Assembly: GCA_016719945.1 (NCBI GenBank)
Contig: JADJYE010000006.1
Coordinates: 457,001 to 521,000, forward strand
Direction: 5' to 3'
Source of the DNA: Polyangiaceae bacterium
GTDB lineage: Bacteria > Myxococcota_A > Polyangia > Polyangiales > Polyangiaceae
DNA: 64,000 bases
Shown here: in pieces, positions 9,036 to 17,115 of the stretch
Layout of the letters: every line of letters starts with the position of its first letter
How positions within the stretch are numbered: the first letter of the stretch is position 1
Program-made: the position numbers and the translations under genes
The notes under the pieces: generated by a model
Databases searched by the model: none
What the model was told of the DNA's origin: nothing
The model's input: only the letters and a program-made list of their open reading frames with translations

Positions 9036-9766
9036 CTCGCGCACGGCTCTGTGCGCTCGCGCTCGCGCTCGGCGCGAGCGGGTGCGCGGCGGCGGCGTCT
9101 CCCGAGCCGCCGCTCGACCCCGCCGCGTTCGTCGAGGCGAGCGAGCGACTCGCCGCGCTGCGCGAGGCGGCCTCGGGGCAGCGCACCGAGTCGGTGAGGC
9201 TTGAGCTTGACGCGTCCTACATGCCCTCGCCGATGACCGCGCGCGGCGCGGTCGACGTCCGACCCCCCGACGCGCTTCGCATGATCCTCGTGGGGCCTGG
9301 GGGCGCGACCGCGATGGACCTGTGGATGGGAGGGGGGAGGTTTCGCTTCGAGATCCCGTCGCTCGGACGCGTGCTCACCGGTGAGCCGTCGAGCCGCCCC
9401 GAGACGCGCAAAGGGTTGCCTGTCGACTTCTTGCGCTGGTGGATGTTCGAGCCGCTCGGGGGGCGCCTCCTGGCCGCGCGCAAGAGCGGAGCCGATCTCG
9501 AGCTTCTCCTCGACGAGCCAGGCCGGACCACCACGGCCACCCTCCGCCCCGACGGCTCGGTGAGCGCTCACCGGCGCTGGCTCAGCCAAGGAGACGATGG
9601 CCGCTTCGAAGCCTACGAGGAGGAGTGGCTCGACGCGACCGGCGTCGGTTGCGCGCGCGCGACGTACCGACAGCGGTCGACGAGCCTGAAGGTCACCGCC
9701 ATCTGCGAGTCGTCGCGGCCGACGGCGAACCCGGCCGCGTTCGAAGAGCCCGAGGCGAAGCCGTGA
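9032..9766 (+). CDS. Lipoprotein encoded between the ketosynthases (LolB/DUF4292-like)
   Basis: A 244-aa predicted lipoprotein with its lipobox at LGASGC (Cys18). The GTG start at 9032 overlaps the previous stop. The body is rich in beta strands, with segments such as VRLELDASYMPSPMTARGAVDV, MILVGPGGATAMDLWMGGGRF and a C-terminal YRQRSTSLKVTAIC. This resembles LolA/LolB-type or DUF4292 lipid-binding lipoproteins, but only loosely. Its position inside a ketosynthase operon suggests that it receives or moves the lipid product at the outer membrane, as lipoproteins in aryl polyene clusters are thought to do. Family assignment is tentative. Confidence 0.7.
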   Translation: MTRARLCALALALGASGCAAAASPEPPLDPAAFVEASERLAALREAASGQRTESVRLELDASYMPSPMTARGAVDVRPPDALRMILVGPGGATAMDLWMGGGRFRFEIPSLGRVLTGEPSSRPETRKGLPVDFLRWWMFEPLGGRLLAARKSGADLELLLDEPGRTTTATLRPDGSVSAHRRWLSQGDDGRFEAYEEEWLDATGVGCARATYRQRSTSLKVTAICESSRPTANPAAFEEPEAKP

Positions 9767-11640
9767 GCGCTGCCCCGCGGCTCCGGGCGAGCGTGGTGGC
9801 GATCGGCGCCGTATCGCCGCTCGGCGCGGGAGACGACGCTACCGACGTGACGCGCGCGGGCGAGCCGGCTCGCGTGGCGATCCAGCAAGACGACGCGCTC
9901 GTGAGCCTCGGCTTCGCTCGTCCCTTCTGCGCCCGCGCGCCGCGAGAGGTGTTCGAGGGCGCGGGCGCCGCCGATCGCGCGACCGTGCTGCTCGATCGCG
10001 CGACGGACCTCGCGCTCGAGGCGCTCGTCGCGGCGCTGCCGCGCGCCCTCGAGCGCCGCGTGGGGCTGGTGCTCGGGACGTCGAGCGGCGGGATGTGCAC
10101 GGCCGAGGCGCTGTTCGAGCGCCGGGCTCGCGGCGCTGCCGACGCGGCCGAGGTCGCGCGGGGCGCGACCTATTTCGCGCCGTTCGCTCGCGCGAGGGGG
10201 CGCCTCGCCGAGCGCGGGGTCCGCGTCGTGCGCTCGACCCACCTCGTCACGGCCTGCGCGGCGTCATCGTTCGCGCTCGGCGTGGGGCTGCGATGGCTCG
10301 AGGCGGGCTACGCCGACCTGATCTTGGCGGGGGGATACGACGCGCTGTGCGCGTTCGTCGCCGCCGGGTTCGAGTCCTTGCGCGCGACGACGGCGTCTCG
10401 GCCGGCGCCGTTCCGCGTCGGTCGCGACGGGATGAGTCTCGGCGAAGGAGCGGGCGTCGTCGCGCTGGTCCGCGAGGGAGACGAGCAGGGCGCGCCAGCC
10501 AGGTTCTATGTGAGCGGCTTCGGCGCCTCGACCGACGCCGTGCACATCACCGCGCCCGATCGCACGGGCGGCGGCGTCGCGAGGGCCGCGCGCGCCGCCC
10601 TCGCGGACGCGAGCCTCGAGGCCGGCGCGTGCGGCGTCGTGAGCGCACACGCGACGTCCACGCCGTACAACGACGCGATGGAGTCGCGGGCCATTCGCGA
10701 GGTGTTCGGCGCCTTCGAGCCGGTGGTCCACCCCTTCAAGGCGCAGATCGGTCACACCCTGGGCGCCGCGGGCATCCTCGAGACGCTCGCCCTCGCGCGC
10801 GCCATCGAGGCGCAGGTGGCGCCGGCCGCGGCCGGTGCGGGCGCGCTCGACCCCGACGCGTCGGTGCGTCTGCTCGAGCGCGCCGAGCCGATGTCGTTCG
10901 CTGTGGGGCTGAAGATCAGCGCGGCCTTCGGAGGCGCCAACGCCTCGCTCGTCGTCGAGCACCCGCGCGCCCGCCCACGCACTGGGCCACGCGCGCGCCG
11001 CGCCGTGTACTTGAAGGCCATCGCCCGTGCCCGCGAGGCCGACGTCGACGCCATCAGCGCCGAGTCCCTCGAGGCACGAGACAAGCTGAGCCGCGCAGAC
11101 GCCCTCAGCTTGCTGCTCGCCACCCCGATCGCGAGGCTCGGCCGCGCGCGGGTTCAAGGCGGCGGAGTGATCGTCGGGCACTTCCTCGCGACGCTCGACA
11201 TCAACGAGCGCTTCTACGCGAGGGTCCTCGCGAAGGGGCCGACCGCGGCCGAGCCGCGCCTCTTCCCCCCGACGTCGCCGAACCTCATGCCGGGTCAGGT
11301 GGCGATCTTCTTCGGGCTCACGGGGCCGAGCGCCGCGATCGCCAGCGGCCTCGGCGGCGCGCTCGACCCGCTCTCGATGGGCGCCGAGCTCGTGCGCTTC
11401 GGAGACGCGGAGCGGATGGTGGTCTCGTCGGTCGACCTGCTCGGCCCCTCCTCGACGTTCGTCCTCGAGTACGCGTTCCCCGAGGCTCGCGGCGTCGCGA
11501 CTGGGGCGGTCGCGGCGCTGCTCGACGCCGATCCGAGCGGCGCGCTCGCCGAGGTGCCCGAAGACCTGGGGCACCTCGTGGGCGGCGACGGGCACGAGGC
11601 GCTCGCCGAGGCGCTCGAGGTGCTCCGTGGGGATCGCTGA
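9763..11640 (+). CDS. Second tandem beta-ketoacyl synthase with Cys-less C-terminal half
   Basis: A 625-aa protein; the GTG at 9763 overlaps the upstream stop. The N-terminal KS (to about 410) keeps the triad: Cys165 in TACAASSFALG, His296 in SAHATSTPYND and His331 in KAQIGHTLGAAG. The C-terminal half (about 415-625) is a shorter KS-like domain (LATLDINERFYARVL, SPNLMPGQVAIFFGLTGPS, ASGLGGALDPLSMGAELV) with no Cys at the active-site position. It is paralogous in design to the first ketosynthase of the operon, but diverged. The pair may extend different chain lengths or work in sequence. Translation ends inside a strong hairpin that probably terminates the operon. Confidence 0.85.
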   Translation: MSAAPRLRASVVAIGAVSPLGAGDDATDVTRAGEPARVAIQQDDALVSLGFARPFCARAPREVFEGAGAADRATVLLDRATDLALEALVAALPRALERRVGLVLGTSSGGMCTAEALFERRARGAADAAEVARGATYFAPFARARGRLAERGVRVVRSTHLVTACAASSFALGVGLRWLEAGYADLILAGGYDALCAFVAAGFESLRATTASRPAPFRVGRDGMSLGEGAGVVALVREGDEQGAPARFYVSGFGASTDAVHITAPDRTGGGVARAARAALADASLEAGACGVVSAHATSTPYNDAMESRAIREVFGAFEPVVHPFKAQIGHTLGAAGILETLALARAIEAQVAPAAAGAGALDPDASVRLLERAEPMSFAVGLKISAAFGGANASLVVEHPRARPRTGPRARRAVYLKAIARAREADVDAISAESLEARDKLSRADALSLLLATPIARLGRARVQGGGVIVGHFLATLDINERFYARVLAKGPTAAEPRLFPPTSPNLMPGQVAIFFGLTGPSAAIASGLGGALDPLSMGAELVRFGDAERMVVSSVDLLGPSSTFVLEYAFPEARGVATGAVAALLDADPSGALAEVPEDLGHLVGGDGHEALAEALEVLRGDR

Positions 11641-11671
11641 CAACTTGGCGTGCCAATTTGTCAGCGATCCC
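11630..11671 (+). terminator. Strong hairpin at the end of the ketosynthase operon
   Basis: A perfect 14-bp stem (11630-11643 with 11658-11671) continues after one mismatch into TTGG/CCAA with a CGTG tetraloop. The left arm includes the stop codon of the second ketosynthase. No T-tract follows, but the length and stability fit an intrinsic terminator or an mRNA 3'-end stabiliser. Confidence 0.6.
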
Positions 11672-11755
11672 GCGCTTGCTCCGCGGACCAGCGCCTCCTA
11701 AGGTGAGCCCTCGAGGGCGACGCGCGGAATCGTCGCGCCCACCTCGAGGTTGACC

Positions 11756-12280
11756 ATGGTCATGAGCGCGCGCCTGCCGAGCCCTGTCGTAACTGCCGTG
11801 AGCGTCATCGCCGCGTGCGTCGGCGTCGCCGGCTGCAGCAGCACGTACATCCCCAACACGGACGTCCCCGACACCCCGGAGAACCGCGACGTCATCGCCT
11901 TCTGCGAGACCTACCGCAAGGCCGTCGAGCGCAGGGATGCCCTCGCCATGCTCCAGATGACGTCGCCGGCGTATTACGAGGACGGCGGCAACCCCGACGC
12001 CTCCGACGACATGGACTTCGTGCAGTTCAAGAAGTGGCTTACGGGCGAGTCCATCAACGAGACCGGCGTCTCCTTCCAAGACGCGTCGGCCATCCGCCAC
12101 GAGATCCGCTACCGGCGCGTCTTGCGCGGCGAGGAGCGCATCTTCGTCGACTACACGTACAGCGCGAGCTTCAAGGTCCCGACGTCGTACGGCGAGCAGT
12201 GGAAGCGCAAGGTCGAGGACAACCGCCTCGAGCTCGTGCTCGACGAATCGGGCGAGCTGAAGGTCATCGCGGGGATGTAG
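11756..12280 (+). CDS. Small lipoprotein, possibly NTF2-like
   Basis: A 174-aa predicted lipoprotein with lipobox VGVAGC (Cys27). The ATG at 11756 is preferred over the one at 11762 because a GAGG lies about 7 nt upstream. After the signal the protein is one domain that begins FCETYRKAVERRDALAMLQM and ends in beta strands (IFVDYTYSASFKVP, RLELVLDESGELKVIAGM). This helix-then-sheet layout resembles NTF2/SnoaL-like folds but carries no catalytic signature. It follows the ketosynthase-operon hairpin and converges with the peptidase gene (22 bp between stops). Confidence 0.7.
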   Translation: MVMSARLPSPVVTAVSVIAACVGVAGCSSTYIPNTDVPDTPENRDVIAFCETYRKAVERRDALAMLQMTSPAYYEDGGNPDASDDMDFVQFKKWLTGESINETGVSFQDASAIRHEIRYRRVLRGEERIFVDYTYSASFKVPTSYGEQWKRKVEDNRLELVLDESGELKVIAGM

Positions 12281-12302
12281 CCAGCCGCTCGAAGGCGCCG
12301 CG

Positions 12303-13919
12303 TCAGAACCCGTGAGCTTGCAGCCTCCACGCGCGGAGCGCCGGCAGGTTTGCAGGCTTCAGCGGGGGCGGATGCCGCCAGGAGCGGCTCGGCAGGGACG
12401 GCGCGGGACCGGACGGGGGCGCGACCCCGGCCGCGAAGGTGCCGCTCGACTGCGTGCCTTTGGCCGGCGCGTCCGCGGTGCGCAGCGCGATGACGACGCC
12501 GCCTTGGGCGTCGAACGGTGCGCTGTCGTCGATCAGCCCCGCGCCGTCGATCCCGCGGAACACCACGTCGGGCCCGGCGCCCATCGGCGACAGGCCATTG
12601 GTCGCGGCCTGGAAGAACACGCCTTCGAACGTCTCCAGCTGGAGCGGCGAAGAGGTCGCGGTCTGGGGGCCGCCCGGGAGCGACAACATGCCATTGAAGC
12701 CAGTCGGGCCCGAGGCGTCCTGGAGCCAGACCGCGGTGAGCATGTCGAGCTGCAGCTCGGAGAAGTCGCGCCCGAGCTCCGCGCTGAAGAAGTCGCCCGC
12801 GCTCGCGGGGTCCCCCTCGAGCTGGAACATCGCGCCGTAGCCGTCCACGCCGCCGAGCCGTGACGCGGCGTACGTGAGAAAGACGTAGGCCTGAGCGTAC
12901 TGATCGTAGTTGGAGTAGACCCAGTTCACGAGGCTCTGCCCATCTGCGAGACCCGGCGAGGAGACGTAGAACTGAGCGGCGTAGGCGTTCTCGCCGCCCA
13001 CCGCGTGGACCGCGCACTCGGCGAGCCCCTCGTTGTGCCACTGCCAGTCTGCGCTGAAGAAATCGTGGCTCTCGTTGTAGAGCAGATGCGAAAACTCGTG
13101 CGCGATCACGGCCTCGGCGCCGAGCGAGAAGCCGAGGTCGGGCACGGAGATGTAGAGCATCTCCATCTCGTTCGAGTGGGTGCCGAACTGCTGCGCCTGC
13201 TGCTCGCTGAGCGAGTTGACCGGGCTGAAGTAGCCCGCGTAGTACCCGCCGCCGTCGAGCCCGAGCACCACGATCTTCCCGTTGTCGTCTCGGTCGGGGG
13301 CCGAGGTGTAGAGCGCGGTCTCCGTTGGAAAGATCTGCTCGTCGAAGTACGCGATCGCCTGCTCGACGTCGTCGGCCTCTGCCTCCGGGGTCGTGTAGAC
13401 GACGATGTTCTCGCCGACGCCGACGCGCTCCGCCACGACCTCGTAGTCCTCGAACGACGGCGAGCCGAAGTCCGCGGCCCAGAACGTCGCGGTGTCGGCC
13501 GACCAAAACTTCACCGTCTGAAGGTCGAGGGGCTGGCCCGGAGAGAGGATCTGGAGCGTGTACTCCACGCCGAGCTTCTGCTGGCTCACGCTGAGCGTGA
13601 TGGTCCTCGTAGCGGGTTCATAGGCGACGTCGCCGACGGTCAGCGAGCCCTTCGTGCTCTCGAGCGTGTACGCGTTCGTCGCCAGCGGCGGGTCGACCTC
13701 GCCACCGCTGAGGACGATGACGATCGAGGTCTCGTCGGGCGCGCGCGCCGACTCGATCGCCGCCGCGGGCGCGCCGCCCGAGCCGCCGTCGCCCCCGCCC
13801 CCGCCCCCGGTGTCGTCTCCGCCCGTGTTCGAGCCTCCGCTGGGGTGGGTCTCGTCGTCGCCGCAAGCGACGGCGAGCGACAGCAGCAGGAGCGGCGCGT
13901 AAGAGAGGCGGTGCTTCAT
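12303..13919 (-). CDS. HEXXH zinc metallopeptidase lipoprotein (M30/hyicolysin-like)
   Basis: A 538-aa predicted lipoprotein. The ATG at 13919 gives a signal ending LAVAC (Cys19), followed by a Gly-rich linker. Residues about 60-150 look like an Ig-like domain (ARAPDETSIVIVLSGGEV). The peptidase domain carries HEFSHLLYNES (His274, Glu275, His278), followed by WHNEGLAECAVH, whose Glu is the likely third zinc ligand. This is the arrangement of M30-type peptidases. The C-terminus is a further beta-rich region. It should act outside the cytoplasm, on an unknown substrate. Upstream (minus strand) is the SpoU methylase gene, 38 bp away. Confidence 0.8.
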   Translation of the reverse strand: MKHRLSYAPLLLLSLAVACGDDETHPSGGSNTGGDDTGGGGGGDGGSGGAPAAAIESARAPDETSIVIVLSGGEVDPPLATNAYTLESTKGSLTVGDVAYEPATRTITLSVSQQKLGVEYTLQILSPGQPLDLQTVKFWSADTATFWAADFGSPSFEDYEVVAERVGVGENIVVYTTPEAEADDVEQAIAYFDEQIFPTETALYTSAPDRDDNGKIVVLGLDGGGYYAGYFSPVNSLSEQQAQQFGTHSNEMEMLYISVPDLGFSLGAEAVIAHEFSHLLYNESHDFFSADWQWHNEGLAECAVHAVGGENAYAAQFYVSSPGLADGQSLVNWVYSNYDQYAQAYVFLTYAASRLGGVDGYGAMFQLEGDPASAGDFFSAELGRDFSELQLDMLTAVWLQDASGPTGFNGMLSLPGGPQTATSSPLQLETFEGVFFQAATNGLSPMGAGPDVVFRGIDGAGLIDDSAPFDAQGGVVIALRTADAPAKGTQSSGTFAAGVAPPSGPAPSLPSRSWRHPPPLKPANLPALRAWRLQAHGF

Positions 13920-13957
13920 GTCCCGCCATGTTCGGTGCGCGCCGGACTCGCGGCAAC

Positions 13958-14494
13958 TCAAACAGCGTCCGACGTCGGCGGCCCGAGCGCGCCGCGAGGG
14001 TCTCGCCGCCGGGCCCACTCGCACAGGACCATCCCCGTCGCCACGGTCACCGGGAAGGAGTGGTTGATGCCGTACATCGGGATCGCAAGCACCGACGAGC
14101 ACGCCGCCAGCAGCGCCGGGGGCACGCCGTCGTTCTCGCTCCCGAACAAGAAGACCAGGTCCTTCGGCATGGGCGCCTCCCACAGCGAGCTGGTCGCGTG
14201 GTCGCGCTCGACGCCGATCAGCGGCCGGCCTCGGACCCGCTCGAGGAAGCTCTCCTCATCTGGACAGTCGACGATGTGCTCGTACTTCTGCATGCCCATC
14301 GCGGCCTTCTCGTAGAAGGGCTCGACCCCGATCAGGAAGATCTCCCGGACGAGGAACGAGTGCGCGACCCGGATGATCGCGCCCACGTTGAACGGGTTCT
14401 TGGCCCGCACCACGGCGATGCTCACGTCTCGTCTGAGCTTGTCGAGCTCGGCTCGGATCTCCGGGGTCTCGTAGCCGAACGAAGGGATCTTCAT
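13958..14494 (-). CDS. SpoU/TrmH-family RNA 2'-O-methyltransferase
   Basis: A 178-aa SPOUT-fold protein. The three family motifs are present: motif 1 (NPFNVGAIIRVAHSFLV) with the catalytic Asn/Arg, motif 2 (LVFLFGSENDGVP) and motif 3 (IPMYGINHSFPVTVATGMVLCEW). Motif 3 departs from the usual SLNVSVA by reading SFPVTVA, which may alter the SAM pocket or RNA choice. Family members methylate ribose 2'-O in tRNA or rRNA; the target cannot be read from sequence. No N-terminal RNA-binding domain is present. It starts 4 nt after the PDZ lipoprotein gene, so the two are probably co-transcribed. Confidence 0.88.
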   Translation of the reverse strand: MKIPSFGYETPEIRAELDKLRRDVSIAVVRAKNPFNVGAIIRVAHSFLVREIFLIGVEPFYEKAAMGMQKYEHIVDCPDEESFLERVRGRPLIGVERDHATSSLWEAPMPKDLVFLFGSENDGVPPALLAACSSVLAIPMYGINHSFPVTVATGMVLCEWARRRDPRGALGPPTSDAV

Positions 14495-14498
14495 CGCT

Positions 14499-15312
14499 TC
14501 ACGGCACGACGGGCAGCTTCCTGTAGTCCTTGTACAGGGGATAGATCGGCCCCTCCTTGATGGTCACCTGCAGCGTGGAGCCGTCGCTGTGTTGGACATC
14601 GAGCGCGCGACCCGCCGAGGGGATCGCCGCGAGCGCGCTGCGGATCTCGTTGACCGACATTCCGTCGGTCGGCTTGCCGTCGATCTGCAGGACCTTGTCG
14701 CCGTCGACGAGGCCCGCGCGCGACGCGGGGCTGCCGTCGACGACGCGCGAGATTCGCGCGCCCGCGTTGCGCAGCTCGAACCAGAAGCCGGCTCCCCAGA
14801 CCGCTCGCGCGGGCCCGATGGCCAGCGTCACGCGGCCGCCGCCCGATAGCTCGAGCTCGACCTGCCCGGAGTCGATCATGTCGGCCGTCAGGGTCTGATC
14901 GCGCTTGCCGATGGCGGTGCTGGCGAGGGCGTTGGCGTCCCAGAGCTGGACCTCGAGCTTGTCCCCGGCGGCGATCGCGAAGTTTCCTCGCGGGGCGTCC
15001 GCCCACACGGGCTCGAGGGTGTTCGCCTCGGAGTTGGTCACGATGATCTCGGCGTCGTTCACGAAGATCTTGAGCAGCGGGTCGGGGAGACTCCGAAGAC
15101 CGAGTCCCACGTTCGCCCATCGCGGGTCTTCTCGGGATCTTCGCCCCCTTGATCTCGAGGTAGTGGCGATCGGGTGGCGGAGGAGGGCTGAGCTCGACGT
15201 CCTTGGGCGCTTCGGTGATGGGCGTCGACAGCTCGGGGAAGAGCGCCGGGCAGCCTGTGAGCGCCAGAGCGAGGACGAGCGCCGCGCACCGTGTGGACAG
15301 AGCCGAGAGCAT
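14499..15312 (-). CDS. PDZ-domain lipoprotein (two apparent frameshifts)
   Basis: Read across two breaks, this is a lipoprotein with signal ending LALALTGC (Cys21), a Pro-rich linker, a C2-like beta domain (LLKIFVNDAEIIVTNSEAN) and a C-terminal PDZ domain (ISRVVDGSPASRAGLVDGDK). The frame changes near 15131-15136, where GGAG would be expected to encode PEKTRDG, and near 15086-15095, where an extra C would give FGVLPDP. Each is explained by one missing base in a short G or C run. The three frame segments join into a continuous sensible protein, so this is probably sequencing error rather than decay. PDZ domains bind C-terminal peptides; the partner is unknown. Confidence 0.7.
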
Positions 15313-15470
15313 GGCCGCAACGTTACCGCACGCCGTGGCGATTTTCTCCGGCTCACGAGCCCACGTCGCCTTTCGCCGCGCTCCGCCGCCTGGAGTCGAG
15401 CGCCGGCTTCCCTGGTTTGTGGTAGTCGAAGAGCGGCGCAGGCTCCGTGCTGGCGCGTCGCTCGAAACTC

Positions 15471-15487
15471 GCGCAAACTTGCGCAAG
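15471..15487. promoter_or_regulatory. Overlapping palindromes in a divergent promoter region
   Basis: GCGCAA (15471-15476) faces TTGCGC (15479-15484), and CTTGCGCAAG (15478-15487) is itself a 10-bp palindrome. They lie between the divergent PDZ lipoprotein and amidotransferase-like genes, 34 bp before the latter's ATG. A repressor operator is possible but not shown. Confidence 0.3.
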
Positions 15488-15520
15488 TAGCGGTGCACTT
15501 CTTCCACCGTCCAAGGTGAC

Positions 15521-16387
15521 ATGGCAAGGCTCCTCGGCTTCATCGCCAACCGTCCTGACCTAGGCTCTCGGGCCGTCGCGCTCGAGGCGAAGGCGTTCAC
15601 GGTCCGCGTCGCGGAGGCCCCCGCCGCGTCCCCTCCTGGCGAGGGCCCCGGCGCGGTGAGCTGGGGCGTAGGCTTCTACCAAGGAGGGGAGATCCTCCTG
15701 AAGCGTCGCCCGTTCGACGAGCGTCGCACGCTCAGCTTCGCGGACCTCGTCAAGGACATCAAAGCCGAGGTGTTGGTGGGTCATATACGAACGGCCACCG
15801 TCGGCGCCCTGCGCACCGAGAACACGCACCCGTTCCGCTACCGACAGTGGCTGTTCGCGCAGACCGGCACCGTGCCGGAGGCCGAGCGCTTGCGCGGGCG
15901 GATGTTGGAGTCGCTCCCGCAGTTCCTCGCGCGTGACGTAAGAGGCGAGACGGACGCGGAGCTCGTCTTCTACATCTTCTTGTCGTTCTTGCACGACACG
16001 AACAAGCTCGACCGAACCGACGTCGACGCGGCGGCGGTGCGGGACGCGCTTCGCTCCACGCTCTCGCTCGTCGAGCGCCTGTGCGCCGAAGAGAGCAAAG
16101 ACCCCGTGAGGATCAACCTGCTCGTGGGCTGCGGTGAGTTCCTGGTCGGCACTCGCCTCTCCAGCCCGATGGGCTTTCAGATGATGGCCGGGCGCGCCGC
16201 GCTCGAGCGGCTCTTCGGCGGCGAGAGCTTCTCGCGCACCAAGATCCCGCACCTCATGTCTGCGCGCATCGCGCTCTGCGCCTCCGATCTCGACGAGGAG
16301 CGGCTGCCCACCGGCTGGACCGCGCTCGACGACCGCTCGACGGTCACCCTGAGCCACACCGACGAGCCCTTCGTGGAGCGCCTCTAG
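15521..16387 (+). CDS. Class II glutamine amidotransferase-like protein lacking the catalytic Cys
   Basis: A 288-aa protein resembling the YafJ/EgtC-type Ntn glutamine amidotransferases: MARLLGFIANRP at the start, VGHIRTATVGALRTENTHPF and a C-terminal beta region. Active members begin MCRLLG, with Cys2 as the nucleophile after Met removal. Here residue 2 is Ala, and the usual FxHNG after THPF is WLFAQTGTV. Both changes remove residues needed for glutamine hydrolysis, so it is predicted to be inactive as a glutaminase. It might bind a ligand or regulate. The ATG at 15521 is the natural family start. It is followed directly by a lipoprotein gene (0-nt gap). Confidence 0.75.
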   Translation: MARLLGFIANRPDLGSRAVALEAKAFTVRVAEAPAASPPGEGPGAVSWGVGFYQGGEILLKRRPFDERRTLSFADLVKDIKAEVLVGHIRTATVGALRTENTHPFRYRQWLFAQTGTVPEAERLRGRMLESLPQFLARDVRGETDAELVFYIFLSFLHDTNKLDRTDVDAAAVRDALRSTLSLVERLCAEESKDPVRINLLVGCGEFLVGTRLSSPMGFQMMAGRAALERLFGGESFSRTKIPHLMSARIALCASDLDEERLPTGWTALDDRSTVTLSHTDEPFVERL

Positions 16388-17068
16388 GTGCGCCCTTCGC
16401 TCTGCGGGCGCGCGTCCGTCGGGGCGCTGGCCTCGTTCGCGGTCGTCCTCGCGGGGTGTGCTGCCGCAGCCAAGCCGCTCGCCCCGGACGATGGCCGCCG
16501 TCACCCCGACGGCATCGCCGTCGATCCGCTCGAATACACCCCGGAGCCTCAGGAGATGGTCTCGGCCGGCGCCGGTGTCGTCGCGCTGAGGACTCCGCTC
16601 GGGGCCGAGGCCGCGAAGGAGACCACGCGCAGCTTCTTGCTGGCGATCGCCCAGGAAGACCTCGAGGCGCTCCGCAAGACGATGTCGCCAGACGCGTCGA
16701 GCATCAACCCGGCCACGCGCGCCCGCGAGAGCTCGTTCTACTTCTTCTCCCGCCGCTTCGGGCGGCTCGACTACACCTACCTCTCGAACGTCGGGTTCTG
16801 GCAAGAGGAGCGCGTCGAGCTCTACCGCGCCGGCGAGGCGAGCTCGCTCTGGGCCGACACCGTCGGGCCGTCCGCGACGCCGGGGCTCGCGTCGACGAGC
16901 TCGATGAGCGACGTCCTCGAGCCCGCGGACATCGTCGTGCGCGTGCCGCTGGCGGCGCCGCGCAGCTCCTCCGGACAGCTCCTGGGGGATGAGCTCCTCC
17001 TGCTCCTTCGCCGCTCGGGGGGTCGCTACGTCGTCCACCGGATCGTCGAGGAGTTCACGCTCCAGTGA
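16388..17068 (+). CDS. Lipoprotein of unknown function
   Basis: A 226-aa predicted lipoprotein with signal ending VVLAGC (Cys24). The GTG start at 16388 immediately follows the stop of the amidotransferase-like gene, indicating translational coupling. The mature part has a helical stretch (TTRSFLLAIAQEDLEALRKTM) followed by strands (ELYRAGEASSLWAD, VVRVPL, YVVHRIVEEFTLQ), which could be an NTF2-like or similar alpha+beta fold. No known family is recognised. Its steady partner in this operon is the predicted inactive amidotransferase. Confidence 0.75.
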   Translation: MRPSLCGRASVGALASFAVVLAGCAAAAKPLAPDDGRRHPDGIAVDPLEYTPEPQEMVSAGAGVVALRTPLGAEAAKETTRSFLLAIAQEDLEALRKTMSPDASSINPATRARESSFYFFSRRFGRLDYTYLSNVGFWQEERVELYRAGEASSLWADTVGPSATPGLASTSSMSDVLEPADIVVRVPLAAPRSSSGQLLGDELLLLLRRSGGRYVVHRIVEEFTLQ

Positions 17069-17115
17069 CCGACGACAAAGTTGCCCCATCGGGGGCGGAT
17101 CGAGAAAGTGCCGAT

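Noticed and set aside
6612..9044. An 810-codon minus-strand frame antisense to the ketosynthase
   Set aside because: Arg-rich shadow of a gene with an intact catalytic triad.
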